Shown: positions 13,987 to 23,064, counted from the first letter of the stretch. The stretch: 50,276 nucleotides of DNA from Lysobacteraceae bacterium (GCA_030681035.1 JAUXUI010000099.1:1-50276), one strand, 5' to 3'. The notes: generated from the letters alone by a model not told the origin. Made by a program: numbers and translations.

Positions 13987-14774
13987 GCACGGAAAACCGC
14001 GATGCACCGCCGCTACTGAGCTTCGTCATCGGCGGCGCGCAAAAAGCCGGCACCAGCGCGCTGGCGCGCTATCTCGCGGCGCATCCCGCGATACGACTGC
14101 CACGCGACAAGGAGGCGCATGTGTTTGACGCACCGGCATTCGATGAGGCCAGCACTGCGGCGCAGATCGATGCGCTCTTCGCAGCGCACTTCGACGCCAC
14201 CGATCAAGCACATACGCTGCGCTACGGCGACGCCACTCCGATCTACCTGTTCCACGAACGCTTCGTGCAACGGATTGCGCGCTACAACCCGGCGCTGCGC
14301 TGGATCATCCTGCTGCGCGACCCGGTGGATCGCGCGCTGTCGCACTATCACATGGAGCGCGCACGCGGCGCGGAGCATTGGCCGCTATGGCCGGCGATGG
14401 TTCTGGAGCGCTGGCGGCTGCGCGGCCACCACGATGATTTTGCCGACGGCTCGCCGCTGCGCCATTTCAGTTACCGCGCACGCGGCGATTATGCGGCGCA
14501 ATTGGAGGCCCTGTTTCGGCACTTCCCAACGGCACAGGTGCTGCTGTTGCACAGCGAGGCCCTGCGTACCCAGCCGGGCACCTGCATGGCCAGAATCTAC
14601 GCATTTCTGGGTGTCGATGCCCCCACAAACCCGCCCGATTTTGCGCCGGTATTCCGTGGCAACTACCAGCGCCCGGGCCAGTTCAGCCCGACCCGGCTGC
14701 TGCTGCGCTGGCTATTGCGCAAGCAGCGGCACCAATTGCGCCGCACTTATGGCATCACGCTCGATCCCGGTTGA
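13983..14774 (+). CDS. Sulfotransferase family protein (second of pair)
   Basis: The 263-residue product starts at GTG in a GTGA overlap. It carries IGGAQKAGTSALARYL at residues 13-28, the PAPS 5'-binding loop, and LLRDPVDRALSHYHME near residue 110, the 3'-phosphate-binding strand and helix. This is the heparan-type (Sulfotransfer_1/3) pattern. It ends the NUDIX, ABC ATPase, glycosyltransferase, sulfotransferase series. No signal peptide is present. Its likely role is sulfation of a cell-surface or exported polysaccharide precursor in the cytoplasm. The exact acceptor cannot be read from sequence. Confidence 0.88.
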   Translation: MSTENRDAPPLLSFVIGGAQKAGTSALARYLAAHPAIRLPRDKEAHVFDAPAFDEASTAAQIDALFAAHFDATDQAHTLRYGDATPIYLFHERFVQRIARYNPALRWIILLRDPVDRALSHYHMERARGAEHWPLWPAMVLERWRLRGHHDDFADGSPLRHFSYRARGDYAAQLEALFRHFPTAQVLLLHSEALRTQPGTCMARIYAFLGVDAPTNPPDFAPVFRGNYQRPGQFSPTRLLLRWLLRKQRHQLRRTYGITLDPG

Positions 14775-14792
14775 TCCCGCGCCTGGTAGCAA

Positions 14793-14862
14793 GTCGCCCA
14801 CAGGGTGGGCTCCTACAGGCACATGTCGCAGCTTTTTTGTAGGAGCCCACCCTGTGGGCGAC
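14793..14862. repeat. Palindromic intergenic repeat, family A, copy 1
   Basis: Perfect 25-bp arms at 14793-14817 and 14838-14862 (core GCCCACAGGGTGGGCTCC) flank a 20-bp loop. The arms recur exactly at 37167-37234, marking a dispersed REP-like family. It sits between convergent genes, where a transcript hairpin could help end transcription from both sides. The loop contains six T. The rest of the 208-bp gap to nlpD shows nothing else. Confidence 0.9.
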
Positions 14863-14982
14863 CAGCAACGTGACTGCGGATGCGAACACCCGTGACAGCC
14901 TTCGCGGCACGCCGCCATCAGCAGGACGATCTTGCTATTGTCGCCTGACAAGACAAACCCCAAACAGGATGCAGCACTACAC

Positions 14983-15777
14983 CTACTGCGCCGGCAACAA
15001 CGGCAACGGATCGATCGGCTTGCCGTTGCGGCGAATCTCGAAATGCAGCATGTCGCGGCTGGCGCCGGTGCGCCCCATTTCTGCAATGCTCTGGCCGGCA
15101 CTCACCACGGCGCCCTCGGCAACCAGACGCCGACGATTGTGGCCGTAGGCCGACAACCACTCATCCGAGTGCTTGATGATCACCAACTCGCCATAGCCGA
15201 CCAGACCGGAACCGGAATAGACCACGGTACCGGCGGCGGCGGCGGCCACGGCCTGTCCGCCACTACCGGCGATATCGATACCCTGCCGGGTATTGTCGCC
15301 AGCAACAAAACGACCAATCAACGCACCCTGGGTGGGCCAACGCCAGGGAATTTTCGATACGGTTGACGGCGGTAGCGGCGGCGAAGTTTGCGCTGACGGC
15401 GGTGGCGGCTTGCGTGCGGGTGGTGGGCGCGGAGTCTGGACCGGTGCCGGCTTGCGATTGCTCGCAACCGCCGCTGGCTGGCGTGTGCTTGGACGCGAAA
15501 CCACCACTTGGCCACGCAATTGCAGACGCTGTCCGGGGTAGATCGTGTAGGGCGGGCGAATGTCGTTCCAGCGCGCCACGTCGCGGTAATCCTGACCGGC
15601 GCGAAAAGCGATGCCATACAGCGTGTCGCCACGCTGCACCAGCACCGAACCGGCGCTGATCGGCTGCGTCGAGACGGGCCGGCCGTCACGATCACGACGC
15701 ACCACGGTGCTGCGGCCACAACCAGCCAGTACGACGAGTGCGAGCAACAGGCACAGCAGGCGGACGAGTGCATTCAT
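14983..15777 (-). CDS. nlpD: Murein hydrolase activator NlpD, LysM and M23 domains
   Basis: The 264-residue lipoprotein has a signal ending in VVLAGC at Cys20, a LysM domain (VQRGDTLYGIAFRAGQDY near residues 48-92), a Pro/Arg/Lys-rich linker, and a C-terminal LytM/M23 domain. The first zinc-binding His of active M23 peptidases is absent: the position reads NTRQGIDIAG rather than HxGID. The SAYGHN and LHFEIR elements remain. Such degenerate domains activate amidases (AmiC in E. coli) instead of cutting peptidoglycan. The gene start overlaps the upstream DedA-like gene's stop as ATGA. I chose the ATG at 15777 because it gives a proper lipoprotein signal. Confidence 0.92.
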   Translation of the reverse strand: MNALVRLLCLLLALVVLAGCGRSTVVRRDRDGRPVSTQPISAGSVLVQRGDTLYGIAFRAGQDYRDVARWNDIRPPYTIYPGQRLQLRGQVVVSRPSTRQPAAVASNRKPAPVQTPRPPPARKPPPPSAQTSPPLPPSTVSKIPWRWPTQGALIGRFVAGDNTRQGIDIAGSGGQAVAAAAAGTVVYSGSGLVGYGELVIIKHSDEWLSAYGHNRRRLVAEGAVVSAGQSIAEMGRTGASRDMLHFEIRRNGKPIDPLPLLPAQ

Positions 15778-16358
15778 CCGCGCAACTCCAACCACAATGC
15801 GAGCGCGACCAGCACAATTGCCACAATCCAGCCCAGCCATTCAATGTAACGCTGCAAACTGCGCTGCAATCGTTCACCTCCCCAGGCGACCAAACCCGCG
15901 ACTAGAAAGAAACGAGCACCGCGACCAACAAACGAACCAACGATGAATGGCAGCAGGCCGATGCCGGTGGCACCGGAGGCAAGGGTGAATATCTTGTAGG
16001 GAATCGGCGTGAATCCGGCCACGAACACGATCCAGAATCCATACTCGGAAAACAGACCCTGCACCCGCACAAACGTTCCAGCCCAGCCCAGACGCTCGAT
16101 CCACGGCCACAGCGCGTCCAGCAGGTAACTGCCAAGCACGTAGCCAAGCAATCCGCCAAGCAGCGAGGCCACCGTGCAGATCAACGCAAAGCGCGCCCAG
16201 CGCTGCGGTTGCGCCAGTGTCATCGGGATCAGCATCACATCCGGTGGTACCGGAAAAATCACCGACTCGGCAGCGCTCATTGCAGCCAGAAAACCCGGCG
16301 CCCGATGATGGCTGGCCCAGCGCAGGCAACGCGCGTAAATTGGCGCAAACAGAGCCAT
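15774..16358 (-). CDS. DedA/YqaA-family membrane protein (VTT domain)
   Basis: The 194-residue inner-membrane protein has a VTT (SNARE-associated/DedA) domain: about five hydrophobic segments, an amphipathic Glu/Pro-rich reentrant part (ESVIFPVPPDVMLIP), and GFTPIPYKIFTLASGATGI with the conserved basic and Pro residues. Proteins of this superfamily are linked to lipid flipping and envelope integrity, but the precise cargo of this YqaA-type subgroup is unknown. The ATG at 16358 overlaps the pcm stop codon by one base, and its own stop overlaps nlpD by four, so the set is translationally coupled. Upstream in-frame codons are an Arg-rich shadow of pcm. Confidence 0.85.
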   Translation of the reverse strand: MALFAPIYARCLRWASHHRAPGFLAAMSAAESVIFPVPPDVMLIPMTLAQPQRWARFALICTVASLLGGLLGYVLGSYLLDALWPWIERLGWAGTFVRVQGLFSEYGFWIVFVAGFTPIPYKIFTLASGATGIGLLPFIVGSFVGRGARFFLVAGLVAWGGERLQRSLQRYIEWLGWIVAIVLVALALWLELRG

Positions 16359-17038
16359 CAAGCCAGCCCCGGCAACAGCGGCACAAACACCACCGGCGCC
16401 AACACTTCCTCGCTGATACCATCGGCATCGCGGCGAAAGCGTAGCAACTGCTGGCCGTTGCGACCACCCACCGGCGCTACCAGCACGCCGCCGGGCGCGA
16501 GCTGCTCGAACAGCGCCGGGTCCAGCGCCTGCGCACCGGCGGTAACGATGATCGCGTCGAACGGCGCCAACTCCGGCCAGCCGGCACTGCCATCGTCGTG
16601 CCGACAACGCACCTTGGCAAACCCCAGCCGGCGCAGCCGACGCCGCGCCTGACGCAACAGTTCATCGATACGCTCGATGCTGCACACCTCATCCACCAGC
16701 AATGCCAGCAATGCCGCCTGATAGCCCGAACCGGTACCGATTTCGAGCACCCGCTGTGGTTGGCCGAACTCCAGCAATGCCTGGGTCATGCGCGCCACCA
16801 CCCACGGCTGCGAGATGGTCTGGCTGTGTCCGATCGGCAACGCGGTGTTTTCGTAGGCGCGACTGGCCAGTGCCTCATCGATAAACAAATGTCGTGGCAA
16901 CTGGCGCATCGCGTTGAGCACACGTTCATCGCTGATACCGCCTTGCGCGCGCAGATTTTCGATCATCCGGTCTCGTGCGCGCTGCGAGGTCATGCCAAGA
17001 CCCAGCGCTTCGGGGCTCAGTGCGTTGCCCGGGCTCAT
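16358..17038 (-). CDS. pcm: Protein-L-isoaspartate O-methyltransferase
   Basis: The 226-residue product is a class I SAM-dependent methyltransferase of the PCMT family. Motif I is [14 protein letters not shown] near residues 94-107, preceded by [18 protein letters not shown], the isoaspartate-binding part with its conserved Ser/Thr. The GVLVAPVG motif lies near the C-terminus. It methylates L-isoaspartyl residues in aged proteins, starting their repair. The start at 17038 overlaps the surE stop (ATGA), and surE-pcm pairing is widespread in proteobacteria. It is slightly longer than E. coli Pcm (208 residues), mostly through an N-terminal extension. Confidence 0.95.
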   Translation of the reverse strand: MSPGNALSPEALGLGMTSQRARDRMIENLRAQGGISDERVLNAMRQLPRHLFIDEALASRAYENTALPIGHSQTISQPWVVARMTQALLEFGQPQRVLEIGTGSGYQAALLALLVDEVCSIERIDELLRQARRRLRRLGFAKVRCRHDDGSAGWPELAPFDAIIVTAGAQALDPALFEQLAPGGVLVAPVGGRNGQQLLRFRRDADGISEEVLAPVVFVPLLPGLA

Positions 17039-17814
17039 GGCTGATCCTCTGCGGGCGGTGCCATCGCCTGTACCCAGCCCGCGACTTTTTCCAGCGCCTG
17101 ATAGCGGGTGAGATCGACATGGATGGGTGTGATCGAAATGTAGCCGGCACGCAGCGCATGAAAGTCGGTACCTGGCCCGGCATCCTGTGCCGGCCCCGGC
17201 GGGCCAATCCACCAGATCGGGCGGCCGCGCGGATCGCTCTGCGCGATACACGGCTCGGCACGATGGCGATGACCCAGACGCGTGACCTCATAGCCGCGCA
17301 CCTGCGCCCACGGCAAATCAGGCACATTGAGATTGAGGATGGTGTCGGCCGGCAGCGGGTCGGTGCCAAGCCGCTGCATGATTGCCAGCGCAGCGCGCGC
17401 AGCGGTGTCGAAATGCCGGTGCTCACCTTCACCCACCGCCAGCGACACCGCAATCGCGGGCAGGCCGAGAAACCGGCCTTCCATCGCAGCAGCAACGGTA
17501 CCTGAGTAGATCACGTCATCGCCCAGATTGGCCGAATTGTTGATACCGGAAATCACGATATCCGGCTCCACATCCAGCATCCCAGCCAGGGCCAGATGCA
17601 CGCAATCGGTTGGGGTGCCCGCTACCCGCCAGGTCCGCGCATCAAGCTGCACCACCCGGATCGGCTGATCGAGCGTCAACGAGTTGCTGGCACCGCTGCG
17701 GTCGCGATCCGGGGCGATGACGAACACCTGATGGCCAGCATCACGCAAGGCCTGGGCAAGCACGCCAATCCCAGGCGCCTCCACCCCATCATCGTTGCTG
17801 ACCAGAACCCGCAT
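17035..17814 (-). CDS. surE: 5'/3'-nucleotidase SurE
   Basis: The 259-residue product starts [15 protein letters not shown], with metal ligands D8 and D9. SGASNSL near residue 38 and [12 protein letters not shown] near 90 complete the SurE metal and substrate site. SurE dephosphorylates nucleoside monophosphates and short polyphosphate and supports stationary-phase survival. The ATG at 17814 begins directly with the conserved core; in-frame upstream Met codons add an unconserved leader. It is the first gene of the coupled surE-pcm-dedA-nlpD set. In related genomes truD lies close upstream, whereas here a large insertion intervenes. Confidence 0.95.
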   Translation of the reverse strand: MRVLVSNDDGVEAPGIGVLAQALRDAGHQVFVIAPDRDRSGASNSLTLDQPIRVVQLDARTWRVAGTPTDCVHLALAGMLDVEPDIVISGINNSANLGDDVIYSGTVAAAMEGRFLGLPAIAVSLAVGEGEHRHFDTAARAALAIMQRLGTDPLPADTILNLNVPDLPWAQVRGYEVTRLGHRHRAEPCIAQSDPRGRPIWWIGPPGPAQDAGPGTDFHALRAGYISITPIHVDLTRYQALEKVAGWVQAMAPPAEDQP

Positions 17815-18057
17815 ACCACTCCTCATGCCGTGTTTCGTGCGTGTTGCCACTTTCAGAAGCAAAGACATGAATGATATCGGATCAACGCCGGTCGTTGACC
17901 ATCAGCTGGCAACATCGGCGTTACTGAACGCAACGCCACCTCAATCATGGGCAAACCGCGCACTGGATCATGGTTTTGTTACAACAGGTTACAGTTTGAC
18001 GAAATCAGGCCGATAATCCTGGATATGTCACAAAACGCAAGGCGGAGCGGAATCCAG

Positions 18058-21033
18058 ATGAATCAGTGCCTTGCGCCTGCCGCAGAGCGCGTGCTTGATG
18101 ACGATGACATACAAACCATCGCCACCATCCTCAACGCGCCCAACCTGCTGGCGGTTACCGGCAGCCTGAAGGCCTACGTTGCGCGCACGATGGACGCCCA
18201 CGATGTGGTTATCACGTGGCGCTTGCCGCACGGCACCGAGCACAGCGCGCCGTCGCCAGTGGAGCCCGTTGACGACGATCTGCTTGCCCAAGCCGAAGCG
18301 CTGCCCGGCCACCTCGTCCGCAGCGCGGACCGGGCCGGGTTTGCGCTATGTATAGCCGACGGCGATCTCGCCGCACAGGGCCTTGGCGCCTACGTTGTTG
18401 CCGGTATTGACCCGGACATTGATGACAAAACAATCGAGAGTGCGTTTCCGGCCTGGCTACGCTCTTGTGTCAGCAGCGCGCTCGACAAAAGCAACCTGCG
18501 CGCACTGGTATCACGGCTCGATCAATCCGAGCGTTTGCAACATGCATTGTTCGCCATCGCCGACATGGCCAGCTCGGGCATGGACATGGGCGAGATGCTG
18601 CGCCGGATGCACCAGATCATTGCCGGCCTGATGTATGCCGAAAACATCTACATCGCGCTGTACGACAAGGCTGCCGATGAAATCCGCTTCCTGCTGTTCG
18701 TCGATACTCAGGATGTGGCGCTGGAAAACGTCAGCGGTGTCATCACCGACGCGGATCAGGCTCGCATCCCGATGCAGCGCATCGAGGGCGGCATCACCTG
18801 GCACCTGATCCATGGCGGCAAGGCACTAATGGGCTCGACACCGCAAATCGCGAGCCAGGTTTCAGGCAAACTCACTGCACTGGGTTCGGACTGCCATGAC
18901 CTGCTCGGCGTACCGATGATCGCCGGCAACTCCGTACGCGGGGTGATCGTGGTGCAAAGTTACAGCGAGCGACCGCGTTACACCGAAGCCGACAAGAATC
19001 TGCTCGCCTTTGTCAGCAGCCATGTGCTGACCGCACTTGATCGCAAGCAGGCCCATCAGGAACTCGAACGCCGGGTTGCCGAGCGCACCCAGGCGCTGAC
19101 CCAGGAAATCCATGAACGTGAGCGCAGCGAGCGCCTGCAAGGCACCCTGTTCCGCATCGCCGAGCTGTCGAGCACTGCCGCCAGCACCGACGATTTCTAC
19201 GGCGATGTACACCGCATCATCGGCGAGTGGATCGATTGCCGCAACTTTTATATCGCGCTGATTTCGAACGATGGCGAATACCTGCAATTCGCCTACTTTG
19301 TCGATGAGCATGAAGCCACACCGGCGCCACGCAAACTCGGCCGCAATGCCACCGAGTACGTGCTGCGCACCGGCAAGCCGCTGTTGGCTGACCTGAGCAA
19401 TCCCGAGTCGGCCGCCCAGCTCAGGCAAATGCATTTGCGCGGTGAATTGGAGATATTTCCGGACGACACCTCCTGCTGGCTTGGCGTGCCGCTGATCTGC
19501 GCCGACCGGACACTGGGCGTGTTGACGGTGCAAAGCTATGCCGGTGGTGCCAAATACACCGCACGCGACCAGGAATTGCTGACCTTTATTTCCTACCAGA
19601 TCGCCAATGGCCTGGAGCGCGCCCGCGCCGCGCAATCGCTGCAAACCGCCTACGCCGAACTCGAGCTTCGCGTCGCCGATCGCACCGTCGAGTTGCGCGA
19701 ACAAATCGCGGTGCGCGAAAAAATCGAACAGCAACTCAAGCACGAAGTGCTCCACGATGCGCTAACCGGCCTGCCTAACCGCACCTATTTGCGCGACCAC
19801 CTTACCCGGGTGATCAGCCGCCAGCATCGTGATCCGAACTATCAGTTTGCGGTGCTGTTTCTCGATCTGGACCGCTTCAAGGTGATCAACGATAGTGCCG
19901 GGCATCTGGTTGGCGATGCCTTGCTCAAGGAAGTGGCACAACGCTTCAGTGCCTGCGTGCGCGGCGATGACGTGGTGGCGCGGCTGGGCGGTGACGAGTT
20001 TGCCATCGTCATGGAAGGCATTCGCGGCAGCGGCGATACCATCCGCCTGGCGCGTCGCATCGTTTCGGCACTGGCCGAGCCGGTTCGGATCAACGACAAG
20101 GAACTGTTTACCGCCACCAGCATCGGCATCGCCATTGGCGGCCCGGACTACCAGCAACCCGAGCAACTGCTGCGCGATGCCGACATCGCGCTGTACCGTG
20201 CCAAGGCCAACCCACGCCAACGCTACGAATTGTTCGACGAACAACTCAATCGCGAAGCGCTACACCTGCTCGACCTTGAAAACGAACTGCGCGTCGCCCT
20301 TGCCCGTCGCGAGTTCGAACCGTATTTCCAGCCGATCGTACGCCTTGAGGACAGCTCGGTGGTCGGCTACGAGGCGTTGTTGCGCTGGCACCACCCAATA
20401 CGTGGGGTGTTGGCACCCGGTGCATTCCTGGCGGTCGCCGAAGCCAGCGGCATTCTGGAAGCCATCGACTGGCAGATGTTTGAATTGACCGTTGCCGCCA
20501 TTCCGCAACTGTTGACGCAAAGCCAATACGTCAACCTGAATGTCTCGCCGCAGCATTTCCGCTCGGCCCATCTCGATATCAAGCTGCTCGCCCTGCTGCG
20601 CAACAACGCAGTGGAACCCAGTCAGGTACACATCGAAATCACCGAGGGTGCGCTGATGGACGATCCCGAGCAGGCGATTGCGATCATCGAGCGATTGCGT
20701 CAGGCTGGGGTGGTCACGGCATTGGACGATTTTGGCACCGGCTATTCGTCACTGAGTTATCTGCACCGTTTCGCACTGGCTACAGTGAAAATCGATCGCT
20801 CGTTCATCATTGATCTCGCACCCGGCGTGCGCGGCAGCGGTGAACCGGTGGTACGCGCAATTCTGGCACTGGCGCAATCGGTCGGCCTGGATGTGGTCGC
20901 CGAAGGCATTGAAACCAGCGCTCAACACGAGGCGCTCAGCGGCCTTGGCTGTCTGCTCGGGCAGGGTTATCTGTTCGCCCGCCCGCAACCGTTGAGCGTG
21001 ATTCTGGCGACAAAAAAACCAGCGGAAAGCTGA
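18058..21033 (+). CDS. Dual-GAF diguanylate cyclase/phosphodiesterase (GGDEF-EAL)
   Basis: This 991-residue cytosolic signalling protein has GAF domains at about residues 162-331 and 361-521, each followed by a coiled-coil linker, then GGDEF and EAL domains. The GGDEF motif at 644-648 is intact, and R635-x-x-D638 exactly five residues before it is an allosteric inhibitory I-site. The EAL domain has E772-A-L and D890-D891-FGTG, so it also looks catalytically complete. It should make and/or break cyclic di-GMP in response to ligands bound by the GAF domains. No signal peptide or membrane helices are seen. I chose the ATG at 18058 for its purine-rich upstream GGAG; the in-frame ATG at 18025 is possible. 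Confidence 0.92.
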   Translation: MNQCLAPAAERVLDDDDIQTIATILNAPNLLAVTGSLKAYVARTMDAHDVVITWRLPHGTEHSAPSPVEPVDDDLLAQAEALPGHLVRSADRAGFALCIADGDLAAQGLGAYVVAGIDPDIDDKTIESAFPAWLRSCVSSALDKSNLRALVSRLDQSERLQHALFAIADMASSGMDMGEMLRRMHQIIAGLMYAENIYIALYDKAADEIRFLLFVDTQDVALENVSGVITDADQARIPMQRIEGGITWHLIHGGKALMGSTPQIASQVSGKLTALGSDCHDLLGVPMIAGNSVRGVIVVQSYSERPRYTEADKNLLAFVSSHVLTALDRKQAHQELERRVAERTQALTQEIHERERSERLQGTLFRIAELSSTAASTDDFYGDVHRIIGEWIDCRNFYIALISNDGEYLQFAYFVDEHEATPAPRKLGRNATEYVLRTGKPLLADLSNPESAAQLRQMHLRGELEIFPDDTSCWLGVPLICADRTLGVLTVQSYAGGAKYTARDQELLTFISYQIANGLERARAAQSLQTAYAELELRVADRTVELREQIAVREKIEQQLKHEVLHDALTGLPNRTYLRDHLTRVISRQHRDPNYQFAVLFLDLDRFKVINDSAGHLVGDALLKEVAQRFSACVRGDDVVARLGGDEFAIVMEGIRGSGDTIRLARRIVSALAEPVRINDKELFTATSIGIAIGGPDYQQPEQLLRDADIALYRAKANPRQRYELFDEQLNREALHLLDLENELRVALARREFEPYFQPIVRLEDSSVVGYEALLRWHHPIRGVLAPGAFLAVAEASGILEAIDWQMFELTVAAIPQLLTQSQYVNLNVSPQHFRSAHLDIKLLALLRNNAVEPSQVHIEITEGALMDDPEQAIAIIERLRQAGVVTALDDFGTGYSSLSYLHRFALATVKIDRSFIIDLAPGVRGSGEPVVRAILALAQSVGLDVVAEGIETSAQHEALSGLGCLLGQGYLFARPQPLSVILATKKPAES

Positions 21034-21094
21034 TCTTCGCCGTACGCTGCACCCAATTACCTGTTCCGCACACGGCTCAGGCTACCCTCTACCG

Positions 21095-21640
21095 ATGAAA
21101 CGCAAACCCCCTGTCGCCAACGATGATGCCGAGCTGTTTCGTTCGGCGATTGGCGCGGTGCGACCACTGCCGGAATCCTCGCCATTACCGCGACAACCGC
21201 CGCCAAAACCGCTCCCACGCATGCGCCAGCGCGATGAAGCCGAAGCCGTTGCTGCCTCGCATGCAACCGACCCGGCCATCGCTCAGATGCTGTCTGAAGG
21301 CATGCTCGCCTGGCGTCGGCCGCACGTCAGCGCCCGCGTGCTTGCCCGCCTCAAGCGCGGCGAGTACGCGATCCAGGATGAGCTCGACTTGCATGGCCTC
21401 AGCGAAGCCGCCGCGCGAAAGCTGCTGCAAGCTTTCCTGACCAACGCCAGCCGCGAACGCTGGCATTGCCTGCGCGTTATCCACGGCAAAGGCCTGAGCT
21501 CGGAACGCGGCGAATCGGTATTGCGGCCATTGGTCGCACACCTGCTCAGCCTGCACGGCGACGTGCTCGCGTTCGCCTCGGCACCGCAAAATCAGGGTGG
21601 CAGTGGCGCTACGCTGGTGCTGATCGCCACCAAACCTTAG
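21095..21640 (+). CDS. Smr domain protein (complete copy)
   Basis: The 181-residue product has a charged, Pro-rich N-terminal 85 residues and then an Smr domain, with DELDLHGLSEAAA near residue 92 and VIHGKGLSS near 125. These are the LDxHG and HGKG motifs of stand-alone Smr proteins such as SmrA and SmrB, which are nucleases; SmrB cleaves mRNA at collided ribosomes. The subgroup here is not certain. The stop codon TAG at 21638 lies in the terminal inverted repeat of the adjoining MITE-like element, so the last residues may differ from the ancestral protein. A diverged copy of codons from about residue 107 onward recurs near 36.8-37.0 kb. Confidence 0.9.
   Translation: MKRKPPVANDDAELFRSAIGAVRPLPESSPLPRQPPPKPLPRMRQRDEAEAVAASHATDPAIAQMLSEGMLAWRRPHVSARVLARLKRGEYAIQDELDLHGLSEAAARKLLQAFLTNASRERWHCLRVIHGKGLSSERGESVLRPLVAHLLSLHGDVLAFASAPQNQGGSGATLVLIATKP
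21413..21623 (+). repeat. smr 3'-segment direct repeat, left copy
   Basis: This part of the smr gene aligns without gaps to 36805-37015, with about eight mismatches by eye in roughly 211 bases. The repeats are in the same orientation and bracket the sugar-utilisation cluster. It marks the left junction of the inserted region. Confidence 0.92.
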
Positions 21641-21774
21641 GGAAGCGCTGAACAAGCCGTCATTGCGAGGAGCGAAGCGACGTGGCAATCCAGAAACAAA
21701 CATAAAATCAAGACGCTGGATTGCTTCGCTACGCTCGCAATGACGCCGTGCGGGAATTATTCAGCGTATCCCTA
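21638..21774. mobile_element. MITE-like element with terminal inverted repeats
   Basis: Ends TAGGGAAGCGCTGAACAA (21638-21655) and the reverse complement of TAGGGATACGCTGAATAA (21757-21774) match at 15 of 18 positions. Inside is a second imperfect inverted repeat (21658-21693 with 21716-21745, core CATTGCGAG). The element has no coding capacity. A TA at each outer edge could be a 2-bp target duplication, as for elements of the IS630 or some IS5 groups. The terminal TAGs serve as the stop codons of smr (plus strand) and of the ABC ATPase gene (minus strand). Confidence 0.8.
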
Positions 21775-22866
21775 GACGATGCGCTGCTCGCTGCCCGGAT
21801 CAAAAAAATGCAATTGTTCGAGCGCATAGCTCAGACGCACAACCTCGCCCGGCGCCGGCAGCGGTTGTGGTGACATCCGGGTGATCAGCGGTGTCGTTGC
21901 ATGGGTGACGTTCAGGAATACCTCGTTGCCGACCGATTCAACGAGCTCAAGGGTGCCCGTCAGGCCGTTCTGACATGCCGCATCGTCAAGCCGCAGGTGC
22001 TCCGGGCGCACGCCTACCACCACATCACGGCCGACGTAGGCCGTCAGCCCACGCTCCTTTACTGACAAGCCGGACAGCGGCAACTCGGCGCTACCGAGGT
22101 CGAGACGCGGCCCGCAATTCACGACCAGACGCCCACGAAACAGATTCATCGCGGGAGAGCCGATGAACGTGGCGACAAACAGGTTGGCGGGATATCGGTA
22201 AACCGCGTCAGGCGTGCCGATCTGCTTTACCTGGCCGTCGCACATCACCACAACCCGCTGGCCCAGGGTCAGCGCTTCGATCTGATCGTGGGTGACGTAA
22301 ATCATGGTCGTGCCCAGCCTGCGATGCAGGCGCGCAATCTCTACCCGCATGGTCTGGCGCAGCTTGGCATCGAGGTTCGAAAGCGGCTCGTCGAGCAGAA
22401 ACACTTTGGGCTGCCGCACCAACGCCCGACCCAATGCCACCCGCTGTCGCTGGCCACCCGAGAGCTGACGAGGTCGCGATTCGAGCATGTCTTGCAACCC
22501 GAGCATCTGCGCAGCGGCAGCCACGCGCGGCGCGACCTCTTGCCGCGACATTCCGCGCAGGCGCAGGCCGAAAGCCAGATTCTCGTAGACGCTCAGGTGC
22601 GGGTACAGAGCGTATGACTGAAACACCATCGCGATATCACGATCCTTCGGTGCCAATGCGTTGACAACGCGATCGCCGATCGACAATCGGCCCGAGGAAA
22701 TCTCTTCCAACCCGGCGATCATGCGCAACAGGGTCGACTTCCCGCACCCGGACGGCCCTACCAGCACCAGCAACTCACCGTCGGCGACCTCGAAACTGGC
22801 GTCCGCGACCGCGACGTGACCGTTGTCGTAGACCTTGCGCACTCGATCGAGATAAACACCAGCCAT
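21772..22866 (-). CDS. Sugar ABC transporter ATP-binding protein (MalK/UgpC family)
   Basis: The 364-residue ATPase has Walker A GPSGCGKST near residue 37, Q-loop FQSYALYPHL, signature LSGGQRQRV, Walker B VFLLDEPLSNLD, switch His in THDQIEAL, and a C-terminal TOBE region of about 120 residues as in MalK/UgpC/MsmX. It would energise the two permeases at 27.7-29.4 kb, which lack their own ATPase gene. The ATG at 22866 is preferred because GGGAGGA lies just before it, inside the longer frame that starts at 22878. The stop codon is supplied by the MITE-like element. It is divergent from the GH1 gene, so the two share an upstream region. Confidence 0.92.
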   Translation of the reverse strand: MAGVYLDRVRKVYDNGHVAVADASFEVADGELLVLVGPSGCGKSTLLRMIAGLEEISSGRLSIGDRVVNALAPKDRDIAMVFQSYALYPHLSVYENLAFGLRLRGMSRQEVAPRVAAAAQMLGLQDMLESRPRQLSGGQRQRVALGRALVRQPKVFLLDEPLSNLDAKLRQTMRVEIARLHRRLGTTMIYVTHDQIEALTLGQRVVVMCDGQVKQIGTPDAVYRYPANLFVATFIGSPAMNLFRGRLVVNCGPRLDLGSAELPLSGLSVKERGLTAYVGRDVVVGVRPEHLRLDDAACQNGLTGTLELVESVGNEVFLNVTHATTPLITRMSPQPLPAPGEVVRLSYALEQLHFFDPGSEQRIV

Positions 22867-23050
22867 TAATCCTCCCATATCCTGTCCTGCCCAAGCGCCG
22901 CCGATCAGCCGTGCTGCGCCGTGATCGCGCGTGGTGTCAGCGGCAATGCGATCATCCCAACCGGCACTTTTTCGCGCTATCTCGCGCAGCGTCCGTCAAT
23001 GTTTTATCTACCTGCGCAAACCGCGCGGACAGATGGCTGGCACATTACCA

Positions 23051-23064
23051 TGTAATCGTTTACA
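23051..23064. promoter_or_regulatory. LacI-family operator upstream of the GH1 beta-glucosidase gene
   Basis: TGTAATCGTTTACA is a near-palindrome centred on CG, 12 of 14 symmetric, of the TGTAAACGTTTACA type bound by LacI-family regulators. It ends 36 bp before the bgl start, in the 234-bp gap between the divergent MalK-like and GH1 genes, where it could control one or both. A close variant lies before the LacI gene (36652-36665). The rest of the gap shows no other clear site. Confidence 0.7.

Noticed and set aside
14793-14862. Rho-independent terminator for nlpD or the sulfotransferase gene
   Set aside because: The T-run lies in the loop rather than after the stem, and the same arms recur elsewhere; it is better described as a dispersed palindromic repeat.
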